A model generated the notes under the pieces. The model made no database searches and was not told the DNA's origin. It was given only the letters and a program-made list of their open reading frames with translations. From positions 4,203 to 68,202 of the forward strand of contig CABUIC010000013.1 of NCBI GenBank assembly GCA_902491515.1: 64,000 nucleotides of DNA. The letters are read 5' to 3'. Both the position numbers and the translations under genes were made by a program. Each line of letters begins with the position of its first letter. Position 1 is the first letter of the stretch. Shown one piece after another: positions 44,704-54,027 of this stretch. Origin of the DNA: an uncultured Porphyromonadaceae bacterium (GTDB taxonomy: Bacteria > Bacteroidota > Bacteroidia > Bacteroidales > Muribaculaceae).

Positions 44704-45186
44704 ATGAAACCACTCCGTCTCCTCATCCCCGCCGCACTCGCCGGCCTCGTGATTCTCCCGCTCGCCGCCCAGCGCACTACCCGCCCGGGCCTGCACGCAA
44801 TTCCCGCGGAACAGGGCGCCGCGCCCTCTGCTTCCGCTCCAGCCCCGGTTCTGGCTCCCGGGCCGGAAGTGTTCAAGATCACAGGCTACGACAAGCCCCT
44901 GCGCTCGCGCAGGGAAACCTTCTTCGCCTCCAACCATTCCGACAGGGCTGTCCGGCGCATCGCCGTCACCGTCACCTACCTCGACGCCGACCGCAAGATG
45001 CTCCACCGACGCCAGATTTCCGTCCCCTGCGACATTCCCGCCGGAGAGACGCGCAACCTCAGCATCCAGTCCTGGGACAAACAGCAGAGCTTCTATTTCG
45101 TCCGCTCCACCGTCCCCTCCCGCACCGATCAGGCAACTCCCTACGACGTCACAATCTCCGTCGACACCATCTTCGTGGCAAAATAA
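44704..45186 (+). CDS. Exported beta-sandwich protein, unknown function
   Basis: The 160-residue product has a signal peptide (1-22) and a Pro/Ala-rich linker (about 32-52). A beta-sandwich follows, SNHSDRAVRRIAVTVTYLDADRKMLHRR then IPAGETRNLSI, and resembles FxLYD-type or Ig-like interaction domains. It lies five bases after the preceding gene and ends the run from 39549. The function is unknown. Confidence 0.65.
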   Translation: MKPLRLLIPAALAGLVILPLAAQRTTRPGLHAIPAEQGAAPSASAPAPVLAPGPEVFKITGYDKPLRSRRETFFASNHSDRAVRRIAVTVTYLDADRKMLHRRQISVPCDIPAGETRNLSIQSWDKQQSFYFVRSTVPSRTDQATPYDVTISVDTIFVAK

Positions 45187-45202
45187 AGCTCCCCGACCCA
45201 TG

Positions 45203-45269
45203 CGCCGGATGGAGGTTCAGTGCCGCGTCGGGCATTCTCCCGTGTCCGGAGGGCAGTTCTGTGGAATCC
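45203..45269. repeat. Intergenic repeat family B, copy 1
   Basis: It begins CCGGATGGAGGTTCAGTGCC and ends GGAGGGCAGTTCTGTGGAAT. It lies 16 bases after a plus-strand stop and is matched at 49583, 51374 (partial) and 53940. Confidence 0.8.
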
Positions 45270-45276
45270 AAGCCGG

Positions 45277-46875
45277 CTATCTCTCACCCGCCTCGCGGGC
45301 CTCGGCCTCCTCGACCTCATCCTCGCTCGGCTCATATCCGGCCGGCCATTTCGACACCTCCCCGGGCTTGCGGTTCTCGATCTGCCAGTCGAAGGGATAG
45401 AAATGAATCGACGGGTCGCGCCACGACGGCTTACGCCGGGCATAGATTACGAGAGGAAGGGCCACGAACACTCCTACCCCGGCCAGAATGATGCCCACAT
45501 ACACCGCAGGACTCCCCGTGGCTATCTGGGACGGCGGGATATAGCTCAGAAGCAGGGCCGCCAGCGCGCCCAGAATCCCGAGCCCGCAGACTATCCATTC
45601 CCCGGCCTTACCGCCGGGAACACGGAAGCCGCGCGCCTTCTTCGGCTGGGTACGCCGCAGACGGATGAAGGCCCCGTAAATCATCAGTACCATTATCAGA
45701 TAGATGATTGTCGCCATCTGCGACATTATCTGGTACGCGCTCTCGACCGTTGGCAGCACAAGCAGCACAAGCGTCAGGGCCGACACAAGCGCACCCTCTA
45801 TATAGAGAATCGGCTTGTTCACGCCAAGACTGTTCACGCGCTGCAGCGAGCGCGGAAGATAGCCGCTCTGGGCCACCGCCATAAGACCCGTGGCCGGGCC
45901 CGTTACAAGCGCGCTCACCTGCCCGATTACCCCGAACAGTATCAGAAGGGCCATAACATTGCCCAGCCAGCCAAGATTGAAGGCCGAGAACAGTCCCTTG
46001 TATGCCACAAGAAGCGACTGCAGAAGGTCTATGTCCTTCGTGTCGATAACCGTGCCTATGGCGAGCGTGCCGAGCGTGTAGACCGCCACTATGACTATCG
46101 CCGCAATGAGCACCGCGCGCGGAAACTGACGCGAGGGATTGCTCATGTCGTTGATGTGGACCGCCTGCATCTCCATGCCCCCGTAGAAAAGGAATATCGA
46201 CGCCGCCAGGACTACCGTCCCAAGATGGCTGAAATCAGGGACGAATGGCATCTCCGTGAGATGGACCTCCTTCCCGGCCGCAACGTATATCACGGCCAGC
46301 ACTATGAGAACCGCTCCGGGTATGATTGTGCCGAACAGTCCGCCCGCGGTCGACAGCTTGTTTGCCATCTTCTGGCCACGGAAGGCATTCAGGGTCGCGC
46401 CCCAGTAAACAACAAACGCTATTACAAGAGTATAGATTTTGTTCGACGCCAGACGCTGGTCAAACGACTCCGGCCAGAAGATATAAGCCAGCGACGACGC
46501 CGCGAACATTAGCACCGTCGGAAACCAGAAGATGATGGTCTGCCATTCGAGATACATCGCCGTCCACCCCCAGCGCGGGCCGAAGGCTTCCGAAACCCAA
46601 CGGTACAGACCGCCGCTCTTCGTCCAGGTCGACGCAAGCTCCGCACATACCAGCGAAAACGGCAGAAGGAACACGACGGCCGCGAAGATGTAATAGAAAA
46701 TCGACTGTACGCCGAACTTCGCCTCCGACGGTAGGCCGCGAAGCGACAGTATCGACGTAATGATAAGTATCGCCATAGCCGTCATTGTCAGGGCGCCCCT
46801 GGCCGTGGACTGTATCTTTTTGCGTCCCGCGCGCGTCAGCTCGGCCGCGGGAGCGATGCCTTTTGTCTCTTTCAT
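45277..46875 (-). CDS. GadC/YjeM-like amino-acid antiporter (APC superfamily)
   Basis: The ATG at 46875 gives 532 residues with about 12 TM helices. The match to E. coli GadC is close in pattern: LPFSLVCAELAS, GGLYRWVSEAFGPRWGW, PDFSHLGTVV, HINDMSNPSRQFPRA, GPATGLMAVAQ, and a late FRVPGGKAGEW. GadC exchanges glutamate for GABA in acid resistance. No gadB or glutaminase gene is adjacent, so the substrate is an inference. The C-terminal tail is Glu-rich. Confidence 0.85.
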   Translation of the reverse strand: MKETKGIAPAAELTRAGRKKIQSTARGALTMTAMAILIITSILSLRGLPSEAKFGVQSIFYYIFAAVVFLLPFSLVCAELASTWTKSGGLYRWVSEAFGPRWGWTAMYLEWQTIIFWFPTVLMFAASSLAYIFWPESFDQRLASNKIYTLVIAFVVYWGATLNAFRGQKMANKLSTAGGLFGTIIPGAVLIVLAVIYVAAGKEVHLTEMPFVPDFSHLGTVVLAASIFLFYGGMEMQAVHINDMSNPSRQFPRAVLIAAIVIVAVYTLGTLAIGTVIDTKDIDLLQSLLVAYKGLFSAFNLGWLGNVMALLILFGVIGQVSALVTGPATGLMAVAQSGYLPRSLQRVNSLGVNKPILYIEGALVSALTLVLLVLPTVESAYQIMSQMATIIYLIMVLMIYGAFIRLRRTQPKKARGFRVPGGKAGEWIVCGLGILGALAALLLSYIPPSQIATGSPAVYVGIILAGVGVFVALPLVIYARRKPSWRDPSIHFYPFDWQIENRKPGEVSKWPAGYEPSEDEVEEAEAREAGER

Positions 46876-47541
46876 TGTCCGAAAAAAGGATATGTCTGTT
46901 AGTTTGTCGTGTGTATGTAAATGTATAATCTCGTCGCCCCCGCATTTGTTCACGCCCGAAATTATCTTTTACGTATCCTTAACGCATGGATAATCCTTAC
47001 CGGATAATTTTGTGCATTTAATATATTTTAACCTAAATTCCTTTGAAAGACCATTTTTTGTCGCTAATTTTGTCGCATCTTGTCGAGTAGGCTCAATGAG
47101 TTTTGCCTCCTCGCCTGATACTTCAGAAAAACATCACCCGTCAAATAAACTCTCAGTTATCCACTTTTTAATCTCTTACAAGTTGTCAAAGAACATTCAT
47201 ATTTCAAGTTTTCGAGCCGGTAAGGGAGGACTGATAGTTTTGAACTGACCTTCTTGATCCTGCTTTAATTCCTTGTGCTTGCTCAGCCGCCGACAGCCAT
47301 TGCTGTGCCCTCCCGGCTGAACCTCCCGCGCAGTCGCCCGATTGCGTGTACCCCCCCCGCCGACAGCCGTCCCGACACACCGGTTGCCGTGTATTGTCCC
47401 GCGGTCGAGGCCGCCGGGGGCCGCTGTACCCCGCCCCTTCCCGGCTCCTCCCGCACTTCTCTTTTCCTTTAAACCGCTCCCATTCTCCTCTCTCCTCTTC
47501 TTTTTCACGTTTCATTCCTTTTCATCACAACCTTTACCGTT
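46876..47541. other. Long intergenic region and 5' leader of the AAA ATPase gene
   Basis: No gene is supported in these 666 bases. The left half is AT-rich and holds the promoter at 47042-47072, so the AAA mRNA would have a leader of about 460 bases. The right half is GC-rich with a repeated 12-mer, CCGCCGACAGCC (47287-47298 and 47357-47368). A pyrimidine-rich tract occupies 47424-47535. Confidence 0.55.
47042..47072 (+). promoter_or_regulatory. Probable promoter of the AAA ATPase gene
   Basis: TTTG (47042-47045), 19 bases, TAATTTTG (47065-47072). A second -7-like TAATTTTG at 47005-47012 lacks a -33 box. Confidence 0.5.
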
Positions 47542-49560
47542 ATGCAGGCTACTGAAAACCCCTTCGACGCGACCGTGTTCCGAATCTACGCCCGTCCGGT
47601 GGCTCTCGAAAGCCCCGGACTTGTCTCCGAGACCGCTATCCATTCCCAGAACACGGTTTTCCGCCGTCCCGAGGGCCTCAACGCCCTCGAAGTCGAATTC
47701 GATATCCGCCTTACGGATATGCGCGGATTCGTTCCCGGCCTTCCTCTCGCCGGTACTCCCCTCCGATTCTTTGTCCGCCTGCGCCGTCTCGACGAGTACG
47801 GCTTCGAAAGCGAACCCGTTGCCGAAAGCATCGTGAGCATGGCTTTCCCCTATGGCTCCTCTATGCTCACATGCCGCACTTTCCTCTCCCTCCCTGCCGG
47901 ATGCCTCGACGGTTGCTGCCGCTTCCGTGTCGAAGTATGCTCCATGGAGTCCGTCCGCCTCGAATCCGACTACAAGGCGATCGACAACTTCGATTTCTAC
48001 CTTCTGGATTCCGGCTTCTCCACCCAAGAGACATTCTCCTTCACCGAGGCCGGATACATAAACCCCTCCGAAAGCGCCCGCCGGCTCCTCGGCGCCTTCC
48101 ACTCCCTTCCCGCAGCTCTCTTCGAGGCCGAGGCTCTCGAAAAGGACGAGCTTGCCCGGAACTGCGATGACGATGACAGCGACGACTCTCTCGACGGCCT
48201 GTCCGACGAAGAGTTCGACTTCGGCCTCGATTCCGGCGACTCCGACGATGACGATGAAGAGTGGCCCGAATGCTCCGACCGCGCACGTTTTGTCAGCCTC
48301 AATGTCGAGTTCCGAGGACGCTCCTCATGGGCCGACGACTCCGTGGACCCCGAGTTTTCCGTACGCTTCGTTTACGCCGACGGCTCTTCCTCCGAACAGA
48401 GAGCCACTTCATTCACCTGCCCCTCCCGGAAAGACGCCCCGCTCACAGTCGCCACTGTCGACCCCTGCCGCGTGCCGGCGCTCGGGCCTGTCTACGTCGA
48501 GCTCCGCTTCGCCGGCGAGCCCGTAGCAGCATTCGTCGCCGAATGCCTGCCCCACGACGCCGACGACCGCGAGGCAGCCTTCTCCCCCGATGAGCTCCTC
48601 CCCATCCCCGACTACAACACCCGCATCGGCATGGACCGCCTGCGCTCCGCTGCCCTCGCCAGAAGCTGCGGCGCTCCCGGGGCGTCGGAGATGCCCGCCG
48701 CCATCGCCGCCCTCGACGAAATGGTCGGACTCGACGACGTCAAAGCCAAGATTCACGTCTACATGAACCTCATGCGGGTCCACACTCTCCGCGCCCGCAA
48801 AGGCATCTCCTCGAGAAAGCCCCCGCTCCACGCCCTGTTCCTCGGTGCGCCCGGCACCGGAAAGACTTCCGTGGCCAAGCTCATGGGGCGTCTCATGAAG
48901 GAAGCCGGAGTCCTCTCAAAGGGCCACGTCGTGGTCCGCGAGCGCTCGCAGATTGTCGGACGCCACTACGGCGACGAGTCCAAGGCCATGCTCGAGGCCA
49001 TTAAAGCCTCCGAGGGCGGCGTCCTCTTCATCGACGAGGCCTACACTCTCTATAAGGAGTTCGATCCCAAGGATCCAGGACGCGAGGCTATCGAGACTCT
49101 CCTTTCCGCCCTCGCCGACCCCAAGCGCCGCGACTGGATGGTGATTCTCGGTGGATACGAGGAACCGACTCTCCGCATGTTCGAGATGAACCCCGGACTC
49201 GCTTCACGCTTCCCGCTCAGCAACCGCTACCGCTTCGCCGACTACTCCGCCGCTGAGCTCCTCCTTATTGCCGAAGGATACTGCCGGGACAATGCCTACG
49301 TTCTCGCGCCCGCGGCCCGCGCCCGTCTCCTCGAGCGCCTTGAGGATGACGTAAGGGCCAAGACCGCTTCTTTCGGCAACGCCCGCCATATCCTCAATCT
49401 CCTCGAAACCGAGATTCTTCCCGCCATGGCCTCCCGCATTGCCCTGATCACCGATCCCGAAGCCCTGACCGAGGACTGCCTCACAACTATCCTCCCCGAG
49501 GACATCCCGACGCGCCCTGCAGCCCCCTCGCGCCCCCCGCACATTGGCTTCCGCGCCTGA
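47542..49560 (+). CDS. AAA ATPase of CbbX/SpoVK type with beta-rich N-terminal half and acidic linker
   Basis: The 672-residue protein has an unrecognised beta-rich N-terminal region (about 1-205), a run of Asp/Glu/Ser (about 207-243) and a second beta domain to about 350. An AAA module then begins EMVGLDDVKAKI, with Walker A FLGAPGTGKTS, Walker B GGVLFIDEAYTLY, an Asn/Arg-containing sensor (GGYEEPTLRMFEMNPGLASRF) and NARHILN. The AAA part is that of CbbX, SpoVK and type VII EccA proteins, which remodel partner complexes. The N-terminal half probably sets the partner. No clear partner gene is adjacent; family B repeat 2 follows the stop. Confidence 0.88.
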   Translation: MQATENPFDATVFRIYARPVALESPGLVSETAIHSQNTVFRRPEGLNALEVEFDIRLTDMRGFVPGLPLAGTPLRFFVRLRRLDEYGFESEPVAESIVSMAFPYGSSMLTCRTFLSLPAGCLDGCCRFRVEVCSMESVRLESDYKAIDNFDFYLLDSGFSTQETFSFTEAGYINPSESARRLLGAFHSLPAALFEAEALEKDELARNCDDDDSDDSLDGLSDEEFDFGLDSGDSDDDDEEWPECSDRARFVSLNVEFRGRSSWADDSVDPEFSVRFVYADGSSSEQRATSFTCPSRKDAPLTVATVDPCRVPALGPVYVELRFAGEPVAAFVAECLPHDADDREAAFSPDELLPIPDYNTRIGMDRLRSAALARSCGAPGASEMPAAIAALDEMVGLDDVKAKIHVYMNLMRVHTLRARKGISSRKPPLHALFLGAPGTGKTSVAKLMGRLMKEAGVLSKGHVVVRERSQIVGRHYGDESKAMLEAIKASEGGVLFIDEAYTLYKEFDPKDPGREAIETLLSALADPKRRDWMVILGGYEEPTLRMFEMNPGLASRFPLSNRYRFADYSAAELLLIAEGYCRDNAYVLAPAARARLLERLEDDVRAKTASFGNARHILNLLETEILPAMASRIALITDPEALTEDCLTTILPEDIPTRPAAPSRPPHIGFRA

Positions 49561-49582
49561 TATATTGGGCCGCACTCTATCT

Positions 49583-49662
49583 CCGTCCGATTCTCCGGAC
49601 GGAGGTTCAGTGCCGCGCCGCAGGTATCTTCCGTGGCCGGGGGGGGCAGTTGCGTGGAATCC
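49583..49662. repeat. Intergenic repeat family B, copy 2
   Basis: CCGTCC/GGACGG form a short hairpin at its start (49583-49602), followed by GGAGGTTCAGTGCCGC and, at the end, GGGCAGT and GTGGAATCC. It lies directly after the AAA stop. Confidence 0.8.
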
Positions 49663-49664
49663 CC

Positions 49665-49696
49665 TTTAATAATCTCAAAAAAATTCCGTATCTTTG
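49665..49696 (+). promoter_or_regulatory. Promoter of the second TPR/HTH regulator
   Basis: TTTA (49665-49668), 20 bases, TATCTTTG (49689-49696). The ATG is only 5 bases further, so the mRNA is probably leaderless. Confidence 0.55.
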
Positions 49697-49701
49697 CCGG
49701 C

Positions 49702-51348
49702 ATGAGAACCCTCCTTAACCTCCTCCTCGTCTTTCTCCTGCTGGTGCCCGCATCCTGCTCCGGCCCGGCCTCAAAGGGAGCCGACAGCATCGCCGACGCC
49801 GAGCGCCTCCTCCCCTCAGACCCCGACAGCGCCCTCACCATCCTCGAATCCCTCGACCCCTCCGACCTCACAGCGGACTCCCTGAAGGCCAGACTCCATT
49901 ACCTCAAGGCTTACGGCCACATGAAGCTCAACCGCTCCATGGTCGGGGACTCGCTGATTTCCTTTGCATACAATTATTATCGCGGTAAGGATATCGTGAA
50001 AGACATCCGGAGCAGTATGGCATTGGCCTGGTACAAGTTCTGGACCGGCGATACTCCCGGCTCCATCGCAATGCTTGACTCGCTTGCCGCCCTGCCCGAT
50101 GTACCGGATTCTTTAATGATGCAGACTCTTCGGATTCGCGTCCTTCTCGGCGCTTCCGAGTATCAGGGCCGACGCATCATACAGCTGGCTAAAAGACTTC
50201 ATAATCTCGAAACCGATTCGATCAGGAAGATGGAGGCCAAATATATGCTCGTAGCAGGATATGTGTACTCCGGCGAGACCGATTCCGCCCTCTGTCTCGT
50301 GAACGAGCTCATAGACTATGCCCGCAACCACAATCTGGAAGAGAAGCAGTTCATGTTTACAATTGAACGCGCCCAGTTTCTTACAGAGGCCGGACATGAT
50401 GATGAGAGCGACAGGCTCATCGACGAGATATTCCGTAAAGCCGGTCCGGACAATGGTGCCGCTGACCAGCTGAATTTCCAGTACGCCATCAATGCCCTCA
50501 ACAGGGGTGAGGTGGACCGCGCCGCCCGTCATCTTGCCATCGCCGACAGCATTGCCTTCAAAATGAGAGGCACTGACGACGCCTACTTCCGCAGTTACAG
50601 CAATCTGCTCCATGCGATAATTGATTTCAAGCGCACCGGACGCATAAAGCTGATGCAGATTGCAGGACTGAACAATCGCCAGAATGAGCGCTTCAACCGC
50701 ATGAAAGCCTCCCAATGGGAATCCGAAAGAGGCGCCCTATATCAGCAGAACCGCGCCTTGGAGCTGAAAGCCGAAAGCCAGCACAAGACTGTGATTATCC
50801 TGATTATCAGTCTCGCCGCTCTCCTTATACTTGGCGGCAGCGCATGGATAATCATAACGCGCCGTCAGCGTGAACGCGACAACGAGGAACGCATCGAGGC
50901 CTTGCAGAAAATGGTGGACGAGTACAGATCCGCTCCCGCGCAGGCGCCGGGAACAACCGATTCGTCCGCCATGCGCGGCGTCATGCTCAAACAGCTCGGC
51001 ATTATCAAGATGGTGGCCGAGACCCCGACCGAGCAGAACCGCGAGATGCTGCGCAAAATCTCCGCCATCGACGGCCACACCGATGGCGGACTCGTCGACT
51101 GGCAGAAAGTCTTCGAACTTATCGACAGCCTTTATTCCGGGTTCTACACCCGGCTCCACGGGAAATACGGCACCGTCCTCAACCTTAAAGAAGAGCAGAT
51201 TATAGTCCTCATGCTCGCCGGTTTCTCCACAAAAGAAATCAGCGTCATAACCGCCCAGACGACCGCCACAATCTACGTCCGCAAATCCTCCATAAGAAAG
51301 AAGCTCTCCATCCCGGAAAAAGAAAACATCCTGACAGCCCTCGCCTGA
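49702..51348 (+). CDS. Membrane-spanning TPR regulator with C-terminal HTH, second copy
   Basis: The ATG at 49702 gives 548 residues with a signal or lipoprotein-type N-terminus (VPASC, Cys19); a longer frame from 49633 lacks a signal. TPR-like helices fill 25-350. A TM segment lies at about 363-387, then a charged linker and a C-terminal HTH-like segment (LMLAGFSTKEISVITAQT...RKSSIRKKLSI). The layout and TM position match the gene at 11001. It is directly upstream of an outer-membrane barrel gene that it may regulate. Regulation is inferred from architecture and context. Confidence 0.72.
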   Translation: MRTLLNLLLVFLLLVPASCSGPASKGADSIADAERLLPSDPDSALTILESLDPSDLTADSLKARLHYLKAYGHMKLNRSMVGDSLISFAYNYYRGKDIVKDIRSSMALAWYKFWTGDTPGSIAMLDSLAALPDVPDSLMMQTLRIRVLLGASEYQGRRIIQLAKRLHNLETDSIRKMEAKYMLVAGYVYSGETDSALCLVNELIDYARNHNLEEKQFMFTIERAQFLTEAGHDDESDRLIDEIFRKAGPDNGAADQLNFQYAINALNRGEVDRAARHLAIADSIAFKMRGTDDAYFRSYSNLLHAIIDFKRTGRIKLMQIAGLNNRQNERFNRMKASQWESERGALYQQNRALELKAESQHKTVIILIISLAALLILGGSAWIIITRRQRERDNEERIEALQKMVDEYRSAPAQAPGTTDSSAMRGVMLKQLGIIKMVAETPTEQNREMLRKISAIDGHTDGGLVDWQKVFELIDSLYSGFYTRLHGKYGTVLNLKEEQIIVLMLAGFSTKEISVITAQTTATIYVRKSSIRKKLSIPEKENILTALA

Positions 51349-51373
51349 CCACTTTCCTCCATCCCGGTCAGTT

Positions 51374-51399
51374 ATCCGGAGGGCAGTTGTGTGAAATCC
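51374..51399. repeat. Intergenic repeat family B, truncated copy 3
   Basis: Only the right end is present (ATCCGGAGGGCAGTTG, then TGTGAAATCC), 26 bases after the regulator stop. Confidence 0.65.
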
Positions 51400-51516
51400 C
51401 CGCCAGCCCTCATCCCTTTAGACCCCATTAAGCCCTACCCCGGACCCGTTAAGACTTTTAAAACGGGCAGCCTCTGAATATCAATCGCTTACCCCGCCGG
51501 GATTTAGACTTTTACA

Positions 51517-51549
51517 TTTGGCATTAAAATCCTTTTAGGCCTAATTTTG
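51517..51549 (+). promoter_or_regulatory. Promoter of the outer-membrane barrel gene
   Basis: TTTG (51517-51520), 21 bases, TAATTTTG (51542-51549), with a leader of about 57 bases. Confidence 0.7.
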
Positions 51550-51612
51550 CATCAGCAATCGTCGCAAGACGCTTTGCCTTAAAGCAAAGAAATCATTAAA
51601 ACCTGATGTAAA

Positions 51613-53925
51613 ATGAAAACATTCATTCTTATTCTCCTGATGGCCTTCGTGGCCTCAACCGCGGTCTATGGCCGCCAGATTACCGGCAAAGTGGTCGGAG
51701 AGAACGACTCTCCGCTCGACTTCGTAAACGTCGTGCTCTACCGCGACTCAACCTATATCACAGGAACCGTCACCGACCAAGCCGGCATGTTCTCCATTCC
51801 TGCGGATGCCTCCGGCAATCTCTCCGCCAGGATTTCCTTTGTCGGTTATGAAACTACCCGGCTCCCCGTCCCGGCCTCCGGCAATCTGGGGACAATCAGA
51901 CTCGCGGCCGCCGCGACGGAACTCGGGGAAGTGGTGGTCCGCGCTACGAGGCCTTCCACGACGATGAAAGGCAACGCGCTCGTCACCGCCGTCGAGGGAA
52001 GCCCCCTCGCCCTCGCCGGCACCGCTAACGACGTCCTTGTCCGCGTACCCATGGTTGTAAGCAACGACGGCAAGCTGGAAGTCTTCGGCAAAGGAGCGCC
52101 TGCCATCTACATCAACGGGCGAAAGGTCAACGACCTTCAGGAACTCTCCCGGCTCAATTCCAACGACATAAAGAATGTGTCGGTAATAACCAATCCCGGA
52201 GCCTCATATGCGGCTAACGTGAAATCCGTAATCATCATCCGCACGAAACCGCCGAAAGGCGACGGTTTCAGCGGCACCTTCCGCTCCGACAACGGCTTTC
52301 AGCACTATTTCCGTACCGGCAACTCCCTCGATCTGAAATACCGTACCCGCGGACTCGAGCTGTTCGCAAACTATGGATGGTGGTACGGCAACAACCGCAA
52401 CGACCGCCTGAACGACATGACAACCGCCGCGCCGGCCGGGACCTACAACCAGTCTATCCGCACAATATGGAAGCAGTCCTACAACGACATGACGGGTAAA
52501 ATCGGCTTCTCATTCATGCTCAACGACAAACACAGCTTCGGCGCTTATTACCAGAACAGCTGGAACCGCCACCACACCTCCGGTACAATTCCGAGCGAGG
52601 TCCGGCTGAACGGTGCATTGCTTGACCGCTACAATTCCGACGTCAACAACAGCTCCACATCCGTGCCCTGCCACGAAATCAACCTTTACTATAACGGCAC
52701 GGCCGGCAAATTCAGCATCGACTTCAACGCCGACTATCTGTGGAACAAAAACAGGGAATCCGCATTCAGCGACGAACTCAGCAGCACGGGCGACAACCGC
52801 AATGTCATCACCGAATCGACCAACCGCAACCGCATGTTTGCCGAAAAATTGGTTGTCAGCCATCCTCTCTGGCAGGGACAGTTCCGGGTTGGAGAGGAAT
52901 ACACCGATACACGCACGACCAATCTCTTTACGGCAAACATCCCCGAAGTGCCTGATGCCGACAACCGCGTGGACGAAAGCAACATCGCCGCCTTCGCTGA
53001 ATTTGCACGGAGCTTCGGCCGCTTCAATATCGGCCTCGGAATCCGCTACGAGCATGTAAAATTCGATTACTACGAGCTGGGCGAGCGTCGCGACGGCCAG
53101 AGCAAGACCTACAACAATCTCTTTCCCTCGCTCAACATCGCCACACAGGCCGGAAAGGTCCGCATGGGACTCAGCTACTCAGGAAAGACTGTCCGTCCCG
53201 GTTACGGACAGCTCGACGGAGCTGTGAACTACATCAACCGCCTCACCTACGAGACCGGCAATCCCTATCTGAAACCCACAAAAATGCACACTGTGGAATA
53301 TATGGCCCAATGGCGCCACTTCTTCGCCCAGGTGTCCTATACCTACTTAAAGGACGGAGTCTACCACATCACCGAGCCTTACGGAGCAGACGGAGAGGCA
53401 ACCATCATCCGGACAGCCAACCTCGACCGACGCCATTATATTCAGGCTTTCCTCGGCGGTCAGTTCAAACTCGGAGTCTGGTCGCCCCGCGTGAATGCCG
53501 GCATGATGAAGCAGTGGCTCACTCTTCCCGTCGACGGCAAGCCGATGAAAATGAATTCCCCGGGCTTCATGTTCCAGTGGCAGAACGCAATCCATCTTCC
53601 TTTCGACATATGGCTCAATGTCGACGCCCAGCTGATGACTCACATGTGGGAAAACAACATGAAACTGTCGAACACTCCCTGGTACGTCAATGCCAAGATT
53701 TACAAAGGATTCCACAACAACGCATTCAGCGTCACTCTCGAGGCAAAGGACCTCTTCAACTCTTCGCAGAATGAAGGCGCACTCTATAACGATGCCGTTC
53801 AGATTCTCCAGAAGAGTTTCTCACCCGGCCGCTCGGTGATGCTCACTCTCCAGTACAGCTTCAACACCACCCGCGACCGCTACCGTGGCACCGGCGCCGG
53901 CAACACCGAAAAATCCCGCTTCTAA
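51613..53925 (+). CDS. Outer-membrane beta-barrel protein with carboxypeptidase-like domain (TonB-receptor-like)
   Basis: The 770-residue protein has a signal peptide (1-20), a CarboxypepD_reg-like domain (RQITGKVVGENDSPLDFVNV, residues 21-100) and a plug region (TANDVLVRVPMVVSNDGK, GAPAIYINGRKV). An outer-membrane barrel continues to the C-terminus, ending shortly after LTLQYSFN. The architecture matches the outer membrane beta-barrel family of Bacteroidetes rather than full SusC, and no SusD follows. It may import a ligand or be a surface receptor. It is the likely target of the regulator at 49702. Confidence 0.88.
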   Translation: MKTFILILLMAFVASTAVYGRQITGKVVGENDSPLDFVNVVLYRDSTYITGTVTDQAGMFSIPADASGNLSARISFVGYETTRLPVPASGNLGTIRLAAAATELGEVVVRATRPSTTMKGNALVTAVEGSPLALAGTANDVLVRVPMVVSNDGKLEVFGKGAPAIYINGRKVNDLQELSRLNSNDIKNVSVITNPGASYAANVKSVIIIRTKPPKGDGFSGTFRSDNGFQHYFRTGNSLDLKYRTRGLELFANYGWWYGNNRNDRLNDMTTAAPAGTYNQSIRTIWKQSYNDMTGKIGFSFMLNDKHSFGAYYQNSWNRHHTSGTIPSEVRLNGALLDRYNSDVNNSSTSVPCHEINLYYNGTAGKFSIDFNADYLWNKNRESAFSDELSSTGDNRNVITESTNRNRMFAEKLVVSHPLWQGQFRVGEEYTDTRTTNLFTANIPEVPDADNRVDESNIAAFAEFARSFGRFNIGLGIRYEHVKFDYYELGERRDGQSKTYNNLFPSLNIATQAGKVRMGLSYSGKTVRPGYGQLDGAVNYINRLTYETGNPYLKPTKMHTVEYMAQWRHFFAQVSYTYLKDGVYHITEPYGADGEATIIRTANLDRRHYIQAFLGGQFKLGVWSPRVNAGMMKQWLTLPVDGKPMKMNSPGFMFQWQNAIHLPFDIWLNVDAQLMTHMWENNMKLSNTPWYVNAKIYKGFHNNAFSVTLEAKDLFNSSQNEGALYNDAVQILQKSFSPGRSVMLTLQYSFNTTRDRYRGTGAGNTEKSRF

Positions 53926-53939
53926 TCGCCCCGCCCTCC

Positions 53940-54015
53940 CCGTCCGATTCGCCGGATGGAGGTTTAGTGCCGAGTCGAGTATCTTCCGTATCCGGAGGGC
54001 GGTTCTGTGGAATCC
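53940..54015. repeat. Intergenic repeat family B, copy 4
   Basis: A full copy beginning CCGTCCGATTCGCCGGATGG and ending in TTCTGTGGAATCC. It lies 15 bases after the barrel stop and 13 bases from the end of the convergent TIR gene. Confidence 0.8.
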
Positions 54016-54027
54016 TCTCAAAAGGCC

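Noticed and set aside
46876..47541. Short frames upstream of the AAA gene
   Set aside because: Low-complexity translations in several frames without a credible start or domain.
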